Below, one piece after another: positions 49,149-58,350 of a DNA stretch of 64,000 bases (position 1 is the stretch's first letter; the number at the start of each line of letters is the position of its first letter). Source of the stretch: Kitasatospora cinereorecta (GTDB taxonomy: Bacteria > Actinomycetota > Actinomycetes > Streptomycetales > Streptomycetaceae); NCBI RefSeq assembly GCF_024172095.1, contig NZ_JAMZDX010000002.1:310001-374000 (forward strand), written 5' to 3'. The notes under the pieces were generated by a model. The model had not been told where the DNA came from and did no database searches. It was given only the letters and a program-made list of their open reading frames with translations. Both the position numbers and the translations under genes were made by a program.

Positions 49149-50763
49149 CTTGATCTTTAACCTGTTCGGCGTGGTTGAGGGCTGTTGATCTGCGGGTTCT
49201 TCTGTGTCGGTGGCGTCTTGGTACTCGTTTTGCCGGCGGTGTGGACGTCGTGGCGTGGGGTCGGTTGGGTGTTCTTGCGGCCGGGTGGCCGTCCCGGGCC
49301 TGGTCGGCTGGGTTTGGGTGCGCCGGCTGGGCAGACCGCCTTGCGACGGAGGTGCCGGAATCCGCGTCGGACGCGGGCGGGGGTCATGCGTTCGGGCGGC
49401 GCGGGCCGTTCCCAGGGGCGACGCAGGTCGGTCGCGAGGGGCCGGGCGAGGCGGAGCTGGGTGTGGGCGGCGAGGATCAGCCAGGTCCAGCGGTCCGCGG
49501 CCTCGGGCGTGCGGATCTTCGGGCAGGTCCAGCCCAGGGTCTGCTTGAACAGGCGGAAGGTGTGCTCGATGTCGAAGCGGCGCAGGAACGCCTGCCAGAG
49601 CAGGTCGATGTCGGTGGTGGTGGCGTCGGTGCCGGACCACCACAGCCAGACCGGCTTCGGGATCGCGCCGCTGGGCAGGTGGTCGACCTCCAGGCGGATC
49701 ACGGTGCCCTCGATCACCGGCAGGGTGCCCGCATCCGCCACCCAGGCGGATCGGTGGGTCAACCTTGGGTGCAGGCGGTCCCAGGATCGGGCGGTCGCGA
49801 TGCCGTAGAGGCGGGTCTCGGTGACGGTTCGGGTGTCCGGGTCGCCCCAGGTGTTCGGGTCGTTGAAGGCGAACTCGCCGCCGTGCCTGGGCGGTCGGCC
49901 CACGGTGCCGGCCGGCCGGGGCGGGCAGGCCCTGCGCAGGACGCGGTCCGAGCGCATCCGCCCCAGCACCTGCACCGGCAGGTCGCCGAGGAGGAAGGCG
50001 AGGCGGGGAATGTCGTATCCGGCGTCCGCGACGACGAGAATGTCCGGGTCTCCGGTGTGCCACTGACCGGCGTCGACGAGACGCCGGACCAGCTCGCGCA
50101 GCTGCCGGGCGGTGACGGTCGCGGCGTCGTCGCCCGGCGCGAGGCGGCGCGCGTCCAACGGCGCGGTCCACGAGCTGCGGCCGGTCTCCAGGGCGGTGAT
50201 GATCAAGTAGGGCCAGCCCGGAACGGGGATGTGCTGGTCCTTGCCCCGCCCGTAGGTGTGGCACAGGATCCGCTCGGGTGAGGTGTGGGCGTCCGGCCGC
50301 AGCCAGCAGGTGACGTCGACCGCCAGCACCAGCCGGCCGTCGGTCGCTCGCGGCAACGGCGCCTCCGCGAGAGCCCGCCGCAGCCGATCCGCATCGATCC
50401 GACCGCGGGCCAGAGCGGCGTAGAGCCCGCCGTGGCCGCGGCGGTGCTCGCCCACCAGGGAGAGCTCCACCAGCGACCTGACCGGCCCGTCGGCACACAG
50501 CACAGCGTCGGCCAGCTCGAACAACGCATCCCCACGCCGGGTCAAGCAGGAGTAGAACTCCCCTCGGAAGCGTGACAGTTCAGCGATTGCGTCCCTGCCG
50601 ACGCCGTCATGCAGCACACTCATCCCCACGGCCTTCGTTTTGATCACGTGCATTCCTTGGTCGGAGCACAGGATCAGACGAAGGCCGCCTTCATGTACGG
50701 CCGTTACCGCAACGAGTGATCACGTTCGGACAGGCCGTTCGAGCCCACTGGTTAAAGACCAAG
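49149..50763 (-). mobile_element. Insertion sequence (about 1.6 kb) with CTAG target duplication
   Basis: Terminal inverted repeats CTTGATCTTTAACC (49149-49162) and, on the other end, CTTGGTCTTTAACC read inward from 50763: 13 of 14 bases match. CTAG borders both ends (49145-49148 and 50764-50767). A single transposase gene fills it and its stop codon lies in the left terminal repeat. The element looks complete and may be active. Confidence 0.85.
49157..50653 (-). CDS. DDE transposase (IS4/IS701-like)
   Basis: 498 residues; ATG 50623 is an alternative start. An N-terminal domain (AIAELSRFRGEFYSCLTRRG; GDALFELADAVLC) precedes the RNase H-like core: RLVLAVDVTCWLRPDA with the first Asp, DILVVADAGYDIPRLAFLLG with the second Asp, and FDIEHTFRLFKQTLGW with the Glu in an E-x3-R-x2-K setting as in IS4-type enzymes. 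The C-terminal 70 residues are basic and Pro-rich. Fills the element bounded by CTAG; no frameshift seen, so it should be functional. Confidence 0.9.
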   Translation of the reverse strand: MHVIKTKAVGMSVLHDGVGRDAIAELSRFRGEFYSCLTRRGDALFELADAVLCADGPVRSLVELSLVGEHRRGHGGLYAALARGRIDADRLRRALAEAPLPRATDGRLVLAVDVTCWLRPDAHTSPERILCHTYGRGKDQHIPVPGWPYLIITALETGRSSWTAPLDARRLAPGDDAATVTARQLRELVRRLVDAGQWHTGDPDILVVADAGYDIPRLAFLLGDLPVQVLGRMRSDRVLRRACPPRPAGTVGRPPRHGGEFAFNDPNTWGDPDTRTVTETRLYGIATARSWDRLHPRLTHRSAWVADAGTLPVIEGTVIRLEVDHLPSGAIPKPVWLWWSGTDATTTDIDLLWQAFLRRFDIEHTFRLFKQTLGWTCPKIRTPEAADRWTWLILAAHTQLRLARPLATDLRRPWERPAPPERMTPARVRRGFRHLRRKAVCPAGAPKPSRPGPGRPPGRKNTQPTPRHDVHTAGKTSTKTPPTQKNPQINSPQPRRTG

Positions 50764-51522
50764 CTAGCGGGCGCCGCCGTTGACGTACAGGGTCTGCCCG
50801 CTGACGTACGAGGCGTCCTCGCCGGCCAGGAAGACGACCACGGCGGCGACCTCCTCCGGCTGGCCGACCCGCCGCAGCGGCGTCCGCTCGGCGGCCAGCG
50901 CCTGGTGGTCCTCGGCGCTGGCGCCGACCCGCTCGGCGGTGGCGGCGGTCATCGCGGTGGCGATGTAGCCGGGGGCGACGGCGTTGACGTTGATGTTGTA
51001 CGGGCCGAGCTCGATCGCCAGGGTGGCGGTGAGGCCCTGGATGCCGGCCTTGGCGGCGGCGTAGTTGGCCTGGCCGCGGTTGCCGAGCGCGGAGCGCGAG
51101 CTGAGCGAGACGATCTTGCCGTACTTCTGCGCGACCATGTACTTCTGGGCGACGTGGCTGCAGTTGTACGCGCTGGTGAGGTTGACCGTCAGGACGGCGT
51201 CCCAGTCGGCCTTCGGCATCTTGAAGAACAGGTTGTCCCGGGTGATGCCGGCGTTGTTGACCAGGATGTGCAGGCCGCCCATCTCCTCGGCGACCGTCGC
51301 GAACACGGCCTCGACCGCGCCGTAGTCGGCGACGTCGCAGCCGTACGCCCGCGCCGTGCCGCCCTTGGCGGTGATCGCCTCGACGGTGGCGGCGGCCCGC
51401 TCGGCGGTGAGGTCGACGACGGCGACGGCCGCGCCCTCCTCGGCCAGCCGCAGCGCGGTCGCCGCACCGATGCCCTGGGCCGCTCCGGTCACCACGGCGA
51501 CCTTGCCCGCAAACCGACTCAT
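50764..51522 (-). CDS. 3-oxoacyl-ACP reductase-like SDR (FabG family)
   Basis: 252 residues from ATG 51522 (GAGGAG about 10 nt upstream). Classical SDR: VAVVTGAAQGIGAATALRLA (TGxxxGxG), ILVNNAGITRDNLFFKM (NNAG), SLSSRSALGNRGQANYAAAK with the Ser-Tyr-Lys triad, and VAPGYIATAM. FabG-type enzymes reduce 3-oxoacyl groups with NADPH; next to a thiolase and acyl-CoA dehydrogenase it may act on 3-hydroxyacyl-CoA. Its TAG stop is part of the CTAG duplicated by the adjoining insertion sequence. First of the fatty-acid group reading left only by position; it is downstream of the thiolase gene. Confidence 0.93.
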   Translation of the reverse strand: MSRFAGKVAVVTGAAQGIGAATALRLAEEGAAVAVVDLTAERAAATVEAITAKGGTARAYGCDVADYGAVEAVFATVAEEMGGLHILVNNAGITRDNLFFKMPKADWDAVLTVNLTSAYNCSHVAQKYMVAQKYGKIVSLSSRSALGNRGQANYAAAKAGIQGLTATLAIELGPYNINVNAVAPGYIATAMTAATAERVGASAEDHQALAAERTPLRRVGQPEEVAAVVVFLAGEDASYVSGQTLYVNGGAR

Positions 51523-51547
51523 CTGACGCAACTCCTCGACTGGTGAA

Positions 51548-51577
51548 GGGTGTTCAACGAACGTTCGCAAGGGGTGT

Positions 51578-51590
<13 letters not shown>
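51548..51590. repeat. 19-bp tandem duplication spanning the thiolase stop codon
   Basis: GGGTGTTCAACGAACGTTC (51548-51566) and GGGTGTTCAGCGGACGTTC (51572-51590) differ at two positions with a 24-bp period. The second copy holds the end and stop codon of the thiolase gene; the first lies in the gap before the SDR gene and contains the palindrome CGAACGTTCG. Confidence 0.75.
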
Positions 51591-52768
<1,178 letters not shown>

Positions 52769-52797
52769 TTCGTCGGGCTCCTCATCCATGGGGGTTT

Positions 52798-53946
52798 CTA
52801 GAACGCGTTGATGCCGGTCAGGGATCGCCCGATCAGCAGCTTGTGGATCTGGCTGGTGCCTTCGTACAGGGTCATCACCCGGGCGTCGCGCAGGTACTTG
52901 CCGACCGGGTACTCGTCGATGAAGCCGTAGCCGCCGAAGACCTGCAGGGCGTTGTTGGCGGCCCGCACCGCGGCCTCGCTCGCGTACAGCTTGGCGGTGG
53001 AGGACTCGGTGGCGAACGGCAGGCCGCGCTCGATGCGGTCGGCGACCCGCCAGGTGAGCAGGCGGGCGGCGTCCACGTCGACGGCGATGTCGGCGATCAG
53101 CTCCTGCACGAGCTGGTGGGAGGCGATCGGCTTGCCGAACTGCTCGCGCTCGGTCGCGTACCTCACCGCGGCGTCCAGGCAGCCCTGGGCGATGCCGACG
53201 CAGCCGGCGGCCACCGACATCCGGCCCTTGGCGAGCGCGGACATCGCCACCGAGAAGCCCTTGCCCTCGGCGCCGAGCCGGGCGCTGTCCGGCACCCGGA
53301 CCCGGTCGAAGGCGAGCTCCGCGGTGGCCTGGCCGCGCAGGCCGAGCTTGCCGTGGATCAGCCGGCGCTCGAAGCCCGGCAGGTCGGTGGGGACCAGGAA
53401 CGCGGTGATGCCGCGGTGGCCGGGCTCGCCGGTGCGGGCGAAGACCAGGGCGACCTCGGCCCAGGTGCCGTTGGTGATGAACATCTTGGCGCCGGAGATC
53501 AGCCAGTCCTCACCGTCCCGCACCGCCCGGGTGGTCAGGTTGGCGGCGTCCGAGCCGGTGCCCGGTTCGGTCAGCGCGAAGCAGCCGAGCGCCTCGCCGG
53601 AGGTCAGCCGCGGGAGCCAGTGCCGCTTCTGCTCCTCGGTGCCGTACGCGTTGATCGACTTGCCGACCAGGCCGAGCGAGACCGACACGATGCCGCGGAC
53701 CGAGGAGTCGCCGCGGCCCAGCTCCTCCAGGACCAGGCAGTACGCGAGGTGGTCGCCGCCGCTGCCGCCGTACTCCTCGGGGAGGGTGAGGCCGAGGAAG
53801 CCCACCTTGGCCAGCTTGCGGACGACGGCGAGGTCCACCGACTCGGCCCGGTCCCACTCGGCGGCGTACGGCACGATCTCGCGGTCGACGAAGTCCGCCG
53901 CCAGCTCCCGGACGGCGGCCTGCTCCTCGGTGAGCTCCAGGTTCAT
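52798..53946 (-). CDS. Acyl-CoA dehydrogenase
   Basis: 382 residues from ATG 53946 (GAGGTG 8 nt upstream). Full-length ACAD: DREIVPYAAEWDRAESVDLA, GCFALTEPGTGSDAANLTTR (FAD/substrate motif), WLISGAKMFITNGTWAEVAL, EREQFGKPIASHQLVQELIA, and the catalytic-base region VMTLYEGTSQIHKLLIGRSL with Glu. FAD-dependent first step of beta-oxidation. First gene of a leftward group with thiolase and SDR; a TetR-type palindrome lies between it and the divergent regulator gene. Confidence 0.94.
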   Translation of the reverse strand: MNLELTEEQAAVRELAADFVDREIVPYAAEWDRAESVDLAVVRKLAKVGFLGLTLPEEYGGSGGDHLAYCLVLEELGRGDSSVRGIVSVSLGLVGKSINAYGTEEQKRHWLPRLTSGEALGCFALTEPGTGSDAANLTTRAVRDGEDWLISGAKMFITNGTWAEVALVFARTGEPGHRGITAFLVPTDLPGFERRLIHGKLGLRGQATAELAFDRVRVPDSARLGAEGKGFSVAMSALAKGRMSVAAGCVGIAQGCLDAAVRYATEREQFGKPIASHQLVQELIADIAVDVDAARLLTWRVADRIERGLPFATESSTAKLYASEAAVRAANNALQVFGGYGFIDEYPVGKYLRDARVMTLYEGTSQIHKLLIGRSLTGINAF

Positions 53947-53963
53947 GGCGCGGACACCTCGAT

Positions 53964-53982
53964 AAACTAGCGCTGCAAGTTT
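53964..53982. promoter_or_regulatory. TetR-type operator between acyl-CoA dehydrogenase and TetR genes
   Basis: AAACTAGCGCTGCAAGTTT is an inverted repeat with arms AAACT(A/T)GC and 3 central bases, and is strikingly AT-rich for this genome. It lies 18 bp upstream of the acyl-CoA dehydrogenase start and 115 bp from the divergent TetR gene, a usual operator site. Confidence 0.65.
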
Positions 53983-54096
53983 TAAGGTGACTGTAGCCCG
54001 CGCCCGGCGGGCTGTGAAGGGGCGGCCCCGCCAGGCCTGGGAGAATGCCGTGGATCCGACCGGCCGAGTCGAAGTCGAACCGAGAGGGAGGCGAGC

Positions 54097-54756
54097 GTGG
54101 CCCGACCGCGCACCCCGCTGCTGAGCCGCGAGCGGATCGTCGCCGCCGCGCTGGCGGTGGCCGACGCCGAGGGGCTGGACGCCCTCTCCACCCGCCGCCT
54201 CGCCACCGAGCTCTCGGTCAGCGGGCCCTCGCTCTACAACCACTTCGCCACCAAGGACGATCTGCTCGACGCCGTGGTCGACAGTGTGATGGGCGAGGTG
54301 GACCTGTCGATGTTCGACGCGCCGCAGGACTGGCGGACCGCGCTGCGCGACTGGGCCCGCTCCTACCGCGCCGCGCTGGCCGCCCACCCGCACGTGGTGC
54401 CGGTGCTCGCCCAGGGCCCGGGGCGGCGGCCCAACGCCCTGCGCCTGGCCGACGCCGTCTTCGGCTGCCTGGTGGCGGCCGGCTGGCCGCGCGGACAGGC
54501 CACCCGGGTCGGTGCGCTGATGCGCTACTTCATCACCGGCTCGGCGCTCGGCTCCTTCGCCGCCGGCTTCCCCGAGGACGCCCAGCTCTACGCGGGCGAC
54601 TATCCGCACCTCGGCGAGGCCCACCTGCTCGCCGAGCACCGTCGATCGATCGACGAGGGCGCGTTCGAGACCGGCCTGGAAGCCCTCCTGGACGGTCTCG
54701 AACTGCGCTTCGCCCGCCTGTCGGCGGACCGGCCGGGACCGGACCCCACGAACTGA
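54097..54756 (+). CDS. TetR family transcriptional regulator
   Basis: 219 residues from GTG 54097 (GGGAGGCGAGC upstream). N-terminal HTH: LSRERIVAAALAVADAEGLD, STRRLATELSVSGPSLYNHF, ATKDDLLDAVVDSVMGEV. The C-terminal domain follows the TetR_C pattern (WARSYRAALAAHPHVVPVLA; ALMRYFITGSALGSFAAGF) seen in ligand-binding repressors. Divergent from the fatty-acid oxidation group and probably its repressor, responding to an acyl-CoA or related ligand (inference). Confidence 0.9.
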   Translation: MARPRTPLLSRERIVAAALAVADAEGLDALSTRRLATELSVSGPSLYNHFATKDDLLDAVVDSVMGEVDLSMFDAPQDWRTALRDWARSYRAALAAHPHVVPVLAQGPGRRPNALRLADAVFGCLVAAGWPRGQATRVGALMRYFITGSALGSFAAGFPEDAQLYAGDYPHLGEAHLLAEHRRSIDEGAFETGLEALLDGLELRFARLSADRPGPDPTN

Positions 54757-54771
54757 TCCGGGCCCGGGCCG

Positions 54772-54828
54772 GGCTCAGGCCCGCACGGCTCCGGCCTGCA
54801 TGCGGCTCAGGCCTGTACGGCTCCGGCC
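54772..54828. repeat. 25-bp tandem duplication at a gene end
   Basis: GGCTCAGGCCCGCACGGCTC (start of copy at 54772-54796) recurs at 54804-54828 with two mismatches, period 32 bp. The second copy holds the last codons and stop of the phosphotransferase-like gene; the first is an outside duplicate. Confidence 0.75.
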
Positions 54829-56027
54829 GAGGCCAGCGCCCGGCGGATCTCGGCGGCCGGGTCGCCGGCGTGGTAGATCCGCTCGCTCGGCTCGATGCCG
54901 TCCAGGAACTCCTGGTAGCGCACCGCGTAGTACACGTGCATCAGCGGCTTCGACAGCTCCAGCGCCCGCTCCGGGTCCGCGCCCGGGACCAGCCGCCGCC
55001 ACGCCGCCACCCAACGCCCGCGCGTCTCGGCCCAGCGCTCCTCACCGAGGAACGGGCGCGGCCGGTGGCCGTCGAAGGCCGGGTGGCCGTGGAAGGCGTC
55101 GGAGAAGTCCATCGCCACCGCGCGCTCACCGTCGAAGCGCCAGTTGCCCGGGTGGAAGTCGCCGTGCACCGCGGTCTCCGGGAGGCCGCACCGGGCCAAC
55201 TCCTCGACCAGGCCCGGCAGTCGGTCGGCCAGCCGGCCGGCATCGGCCAGTTCCTCGGGCGACAGCTCGGTCACCTTGCCGCTCGCCAGCAGCTCCCGGA
55301 AGGCGCCGACCAGGGCGGCGGGCGTCCGGTCCGCCAGCGCCGGGTCGCGGCGCCCGGCCAGCGCGTGCTGGGCCTCGGCGAGCCGCTCGACCAGTGTCAG
55401 CATGCCGTCCTCGGGCGCGCCCCAGCAGTCCACCCCGGCGACGTGCTCCAGCAGCACCCGGTGCGGCGCCGCGGCCAGCACCCCGGGCACCAGCGCCGGG
55501 TCGGCCGCGCCGAACACCGCGATGGCGCCGGCCTCGTCCACGCCGAACGGGGGCGTGGTCTTCAGCCACACCGGACCGTCCGCGGTCGGGATCCGGAACA
55601 GGCCGGAGAGGTTCCAGGACTTGACCTGCTCGGCGGGCCCGGTCGCGGGCCGGCCCAGCCGGTCCAGCTCGGACGATGCCCAGTCCAGCGCCGAGCGCAG
55701 CCCCTCCGGGGTGGCCCAGGCCAGCCGCAGCGGGTGGTCCGCCGGCTCGGCGGCGAAGTCCGGCCCGGCCGGGGCGAGTTCGGCCTCGGGCCGGTCCAGC
55801 GCCTCGGCGTGGTAGGTGACCAGGCCGCCGCGGCCGCCGTCGCCGCCGTCCACCGACAGCAGCCGCAGCACCATCACCGGTACCGCCAGCCGCTCCGTCA
55901 ACTCCCGTGCCACCTGGCCGACCTCGGCCCAGTGCGGCGAGTCGACCCCGAACGGGCCGACCGAGCCGAGGACAGTTCCCCGGCAGGTCACCACTGCGGT
56001 GACCGTACGCTTCGTATCGTTGTGCAC
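54807..56027 (-). CDS. Aminoglycoside phosphotransferase-like protein with extra N-terminal domain
   Basis: 406 residues from GTG 56027 (start weakly supported). Residues 1-100 (VTAVVTCRGTVLGSVGPFGV and VPVMVLRLLSVDGG) form a separate small domain I cannot name. The APH kinase-like fold follows: SGLFRIPTADGPVWLKTTPP (nucleotide-binding Lys), AAPHRVLLEHVAGVDCWGAP, the catalytic loop ETAVHGDFHPGNWRF and the metal motif AMDFSDAFHGHPAFDG. Such proteins phosphorylate small hydroxylated molecules; a role in antibiotic resistance cannot be claimed. Upstream gene on the same strand is a MocR regulator. Confidence 0.8.
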   Translation of the reverse strand: MHNDTKRTVTAVVTCRGTVLGSVGPFGVDSPHWAEVGQVARELTERLAVPVMVLRLLSVDGGDGGRGGLVTYHAEALDRPEAELAPAGPDFAAEPADHPLRLAWATPEGLRSALDWASSELDRLGRPATGPAEQVKSWNLSGLFRIPTADGPVWLKTTPPFGVDEAGAIAVFGAADPALVPGVLAAAPHRVLLEHVAGVDCWGAPEDGMLTLVERLAEAQHALAGRRDPALADRTPAALVGAFRELLASGKVTELSPEELADAGRLADRLPGLVEELARCGLPETAVHGDFHPGNWRFDGERAVAMDFSDAFHGHPAFDGHRPRPFLGEERWAETRGRWVAAWRRLVPGADPERALELSKPLMHVYYAVRYQEFLDGIEPSERIYHAGDPAAEIRRALASAGAVQA

Positions 56028-56083
56028 CTGCGCATTGTCCGGACGGGCCGCCCGCGCCGCCAGCGAATATCCCGCGCGGGCGC

Positions 56084-57493
56084 TCACCGGCCGAACTGCT
56101 CGGCCAGGACCGCCGACAGCGCGTCCAGCGCGGCGGGCCAGGCGCGTTCGGCGGGTGCGCCGAAGCCGATCAGCAGGCCCTCCGGCCGTCCCGTCGGGTC
56201 GTGGTGCAGTTCGCTGAGGCCGCGCAGCGCCACGCCGCGTTCGGCGCACCGCGCCAACAGCGGGGCCTCGCCCGGCCCGTGGTCCGGCAATGTGACCAGC
56301 GTGTGGAGTCCGGCCGCCACCCCGTGCACGGTCGGCCCCGGCAGTGCGCCGATCCGCTCCACCAGCTGCCCGCGCCGCCGCCGGTAGCGCAGCCGGGCGG
56401 CCCGGACGTGCCGCTCGTACGCGTGGCCGGCGATCAGGTCGGCGAGGATCAGCTGGCCGAGGCTCTCGCCGTACAGGTCGGTGCGCTCCCTGGCCCGGAC
56501 CACCGGGTCGACCAGCTCCGGCGGCAGCACCAGCCAGGCCAGCCGGAGCGCCGGGGCGAGGGTCTTGGAGGCGGTGCCGCAGTAGACCACGCGGTCCGGT
56601 GCGGTGCCCTGCAGGGCGCCGACCGGCTGGCGGTCGTACCGGAACTCGCCGTCGTAGTCGTCCTCCAGGACCAGGCCGCCGGTGGTGTGCGCCCACGCGC
56701 GCAGGGCCCGGCGGCGGCGCGGGTGCAGCGGGACACCGGTCGGGTACTGGTGCGAGGGGGTGAGCGAGACGGCGCCGACGTCCGGGCCCAGCTCCTCGAC
56801 CCGGGCGCCCTCCCGGTCCACCGGCAGCGGGTCGACGGCCAGCCCCGCCCGGCCGAGCAGCGCACGGTAGACGTCGTGTCCCGGGTCCTCGGCGGCCACC
56901 CGGGTGGTGCCGCCGGCCGCCAGGACCCCGCCGAGCAGCGCCATCGCCTGGTGGAACCCGGCGGTGACCACCACCCGGTCCGGGGTGGCGACCACGCCGC
57001 GGGTCCGGGCGAGGTGCTCGGCGAGGGCGGTGCGCAGCTCGATCCGCCCCTGCGGGTCGCCGGGGCCGAACGCCTGCGGCCCGACCCGGCCGAGCACCCG
57101 GCGGGTCGCGGCCAGCCAGGTCCGGACGGGGAAGGCGTCGAGGTCGGGCCGGCCGGGCCGCAGGTCGTGGACGGGTTCGGCCGGCGCGGCCGCCGGACGC
57201 GCCGCGGCGACGGTGTCGGAGGCGGGGAGGGCGGCCACCGAGGTGCCGGAACCCGGCCGGGCGGTGAGGTACCCCTCCTCGACCAGCTGGTCGTAGGCGG
57301 CCGTCACGGTGCCCCGGGCGAGCCCCAACTCGGCGGCCAGCGCCCGGGTCCCGGGCAGCGACGTGCCCGCGGCCAGCCGGCCGGCCCGGATCGCCTCGCG
57401 CAGCGCGCCCTCCAGACCGACCCGTCGGCCGCCCGCCGCGGCGGCGGGCTCCAGGTGGAGGTCGACGCCGTGACCGGACCAGTTTTTCGGCAC
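56084..57493 (-). CDS. MocR/PdxR-type GntR regulator with aminotransferase domain
   Basis: 469 residues from GTG 57493. Winged-helix GntR domain (LEGALREAIRAGRLAAGTSL; LAAELGLARGTVTAAYDQLV; EGYLTARPGSGTSV) joined to a fold-type I aminotransferase domain: VVVTAGFHQAMALLGGVL, VSLTPSHQYPTGVPLHPRRR, LVLEDDYDGEFRYDRQPV and YCGTASKTLAPALRLAWLVL with the PLP Lys. MocR regulators use PLP to sense vitamin B6 or amine metabolites. TTAAGAT sits just before the start, suggesting a short or absent leader. An 11-bp inverted repeat brackets the start. Confidence 0.92.
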   Translation of the reverse strand: MPKNWSGHGVDLHLEPAAAAGGRRVGLEGALREAIRAGRLAAGTSLPGTRALAAELGLARGTVTAAYDQLVEEGYLTARPGSGTSVAALPASDTVAAARPAAAPAEPVHDLRPGRPDLDAFPVRTWLAATRRVLGRVGPQAFGPGDPQGRIELRTALAEHLARTRGVVATPDRVVVTAGFHQAMALLGGVLAAGGTTRVAAEDPGHDVYRALLGRAGLAVDPLPVDREGARVEELGPDVGAVSLTPSHQYPTGVPLHPRRRRALRAWAHTTGGLVLEDDYDGEFRYDRQPVGALQGTAPDRVVYCGTASKTLAPALRLAWLVLPPELVDPVVRARERTDLYGESLGQLILADLIAGHAYERHVRAARLRYRRRRGQLVERIGALPGPTVHGVAAGLHTLVTLPDHGPGEAPLLARCAERGVALRGLSELHHDPTGRPEGLLIGFGAPAERAWPAALDALSAVLAEQFGR

Positions 57494-57521
57494 GGAACCG
57501 GATCTTAACCCTGGTCCGGTC
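57472..57521. promoter_or_regulatory. Inverted repeat bracketing the MocR gene start
   Basis: GACCGGACCAG (57472-57482, inside codons 4-8 of the MocR gene) and CTGGTCCGGTC (57511-57521) are exact 11-bp complements with centres 39 bp apart, nearly four helical turns. The gap contains the start codon and TTAAGAT box. A likely autoregulatory site that could also act on the divergent phosphodiesterase gene. Confidence 0.5.
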
Positions 57522-57569
57522 GGGACCGTACGGTCGCGTCATGGACAAGTCGACAAGGAGTCACCCACC

Positions 57570-58346
57570 ATGCCCGTGATCGCGCATCTCAGCGACCTGC
57601 ACGTCAGCGACCTGCACCTCAGTGACCTGCATCTCGACGGCGGTGCCCGCAGCGTCGAGCGCGTCCGCGCCGTCATGGCCTTCCTCGAGGACCTGCCGTA
57701 CGACCTGGACGCGGTGCTGGTCACCGGCGACCTCGCCGACCACGGCCGGCCCGAGGAGTACGAGGTCCTGCGCGAACTGCTGGTCTCCCGCCACCCGGTG
57801 CTGGTCCTGCCCGGCAACCACGACGAGCGCGCCGCCCTGCGCAGGGTGCTGCTGGGCGAGGACGCGGCGGACGGTCCGGTGAACCGGGTGCATCGCGGCG
57901 CGGGCTTCGTCCTCGCGCTGTGCGACTCCTCGGTGCCCGGCCGGCCCGAGGGCCTGCTGGCGGACGAGACGCTGGCGTGGCTGGACGGGGTGGTCGAGCG
58001 GACCCCGGCCGGGGTGCCGGTGCTGGTCGCCTTCCACCACCCGCCGGTCGTGCTGCACACGCCCGCCGTCGACCCGATCCGCCAGTTCGGCGCCGAGCGC
58101 CTGGCCGAACTGGCCGGGCGCCGGCCGCAGATCGCCGCCTTCCTGTGCGGCCACGCGCACACCCCGGCCGCGACCCGGTTCGCCGGACGCCCGCTGCTGG
58201 TCGCCCCCGGGGTGGTCTCCACCCTCCGGCTCCCGTGGGAGCGGCCGGGACCGGACGCCCACCCGGACCTGCCGCCCGCACTCGCCTTCCACGTGCTGGA
58301 CGGCGACGGCCGGCTCACCACCCACTACCGGGTGGTGCCGCTCTGA
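57570..58346 (+). CDS. Metallophosphoesterase (CpdA-like cyclic nucleotide phosphodiesterase)
   Basis: 258 residues from ATG 57570 (AAGGAG upstream). Calcineurin-like fold: HLSDLH (metal Asp and His), VLVTGDLADHGRPEEY, LVLPGNHDERAALRR, VAFHHPPVV and FLCGHAHTPAATRF. This is the order of CpdA-type class III phosphodiesterases. The first motif is triplicated: SDLHVSDLHLSDLHLDGG, encoded by 15-bp repeats, adding ten residues at the metal site compared with the usual family N-terminus. It ends 4 bp from the convergent nitric oxide synthase gene. Confidence 0.9.
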   Translation: MPVIAHLSDLHVSDLHLSDLHLDGGARSVERVRAVMAFLEDLPYDLDAVLVTGDLADHGRPEEYEVLRELLVSRHPVLVLPGNHDERAALRRVLLGEDAADGPVNRVHRGAGFVLALCDSSVPGRPEGLLADETLAWLDGVVERTPAGVPVLVAFHHPPVVLHTPAVDPIRQFGAERLAELAGRRPQIAAFLCGHAHTPAATRFAGRPLLVAPGVVSTLRLPWERPGPDAHPDLPPALAFHVLDGDGRLTTHYRVVPL

Positions 58347-58350
58347 CTGC

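Noticed and set aside
52799..52812. Second KstR-type box before the thiolase gene (TAGAACGCGTTGAT)
   Set aside because: One fixed base fails and the site is the coding end of the acyl-CoA dehydrogenase (Asn-Ala-Phe-stop), so chance is likely.
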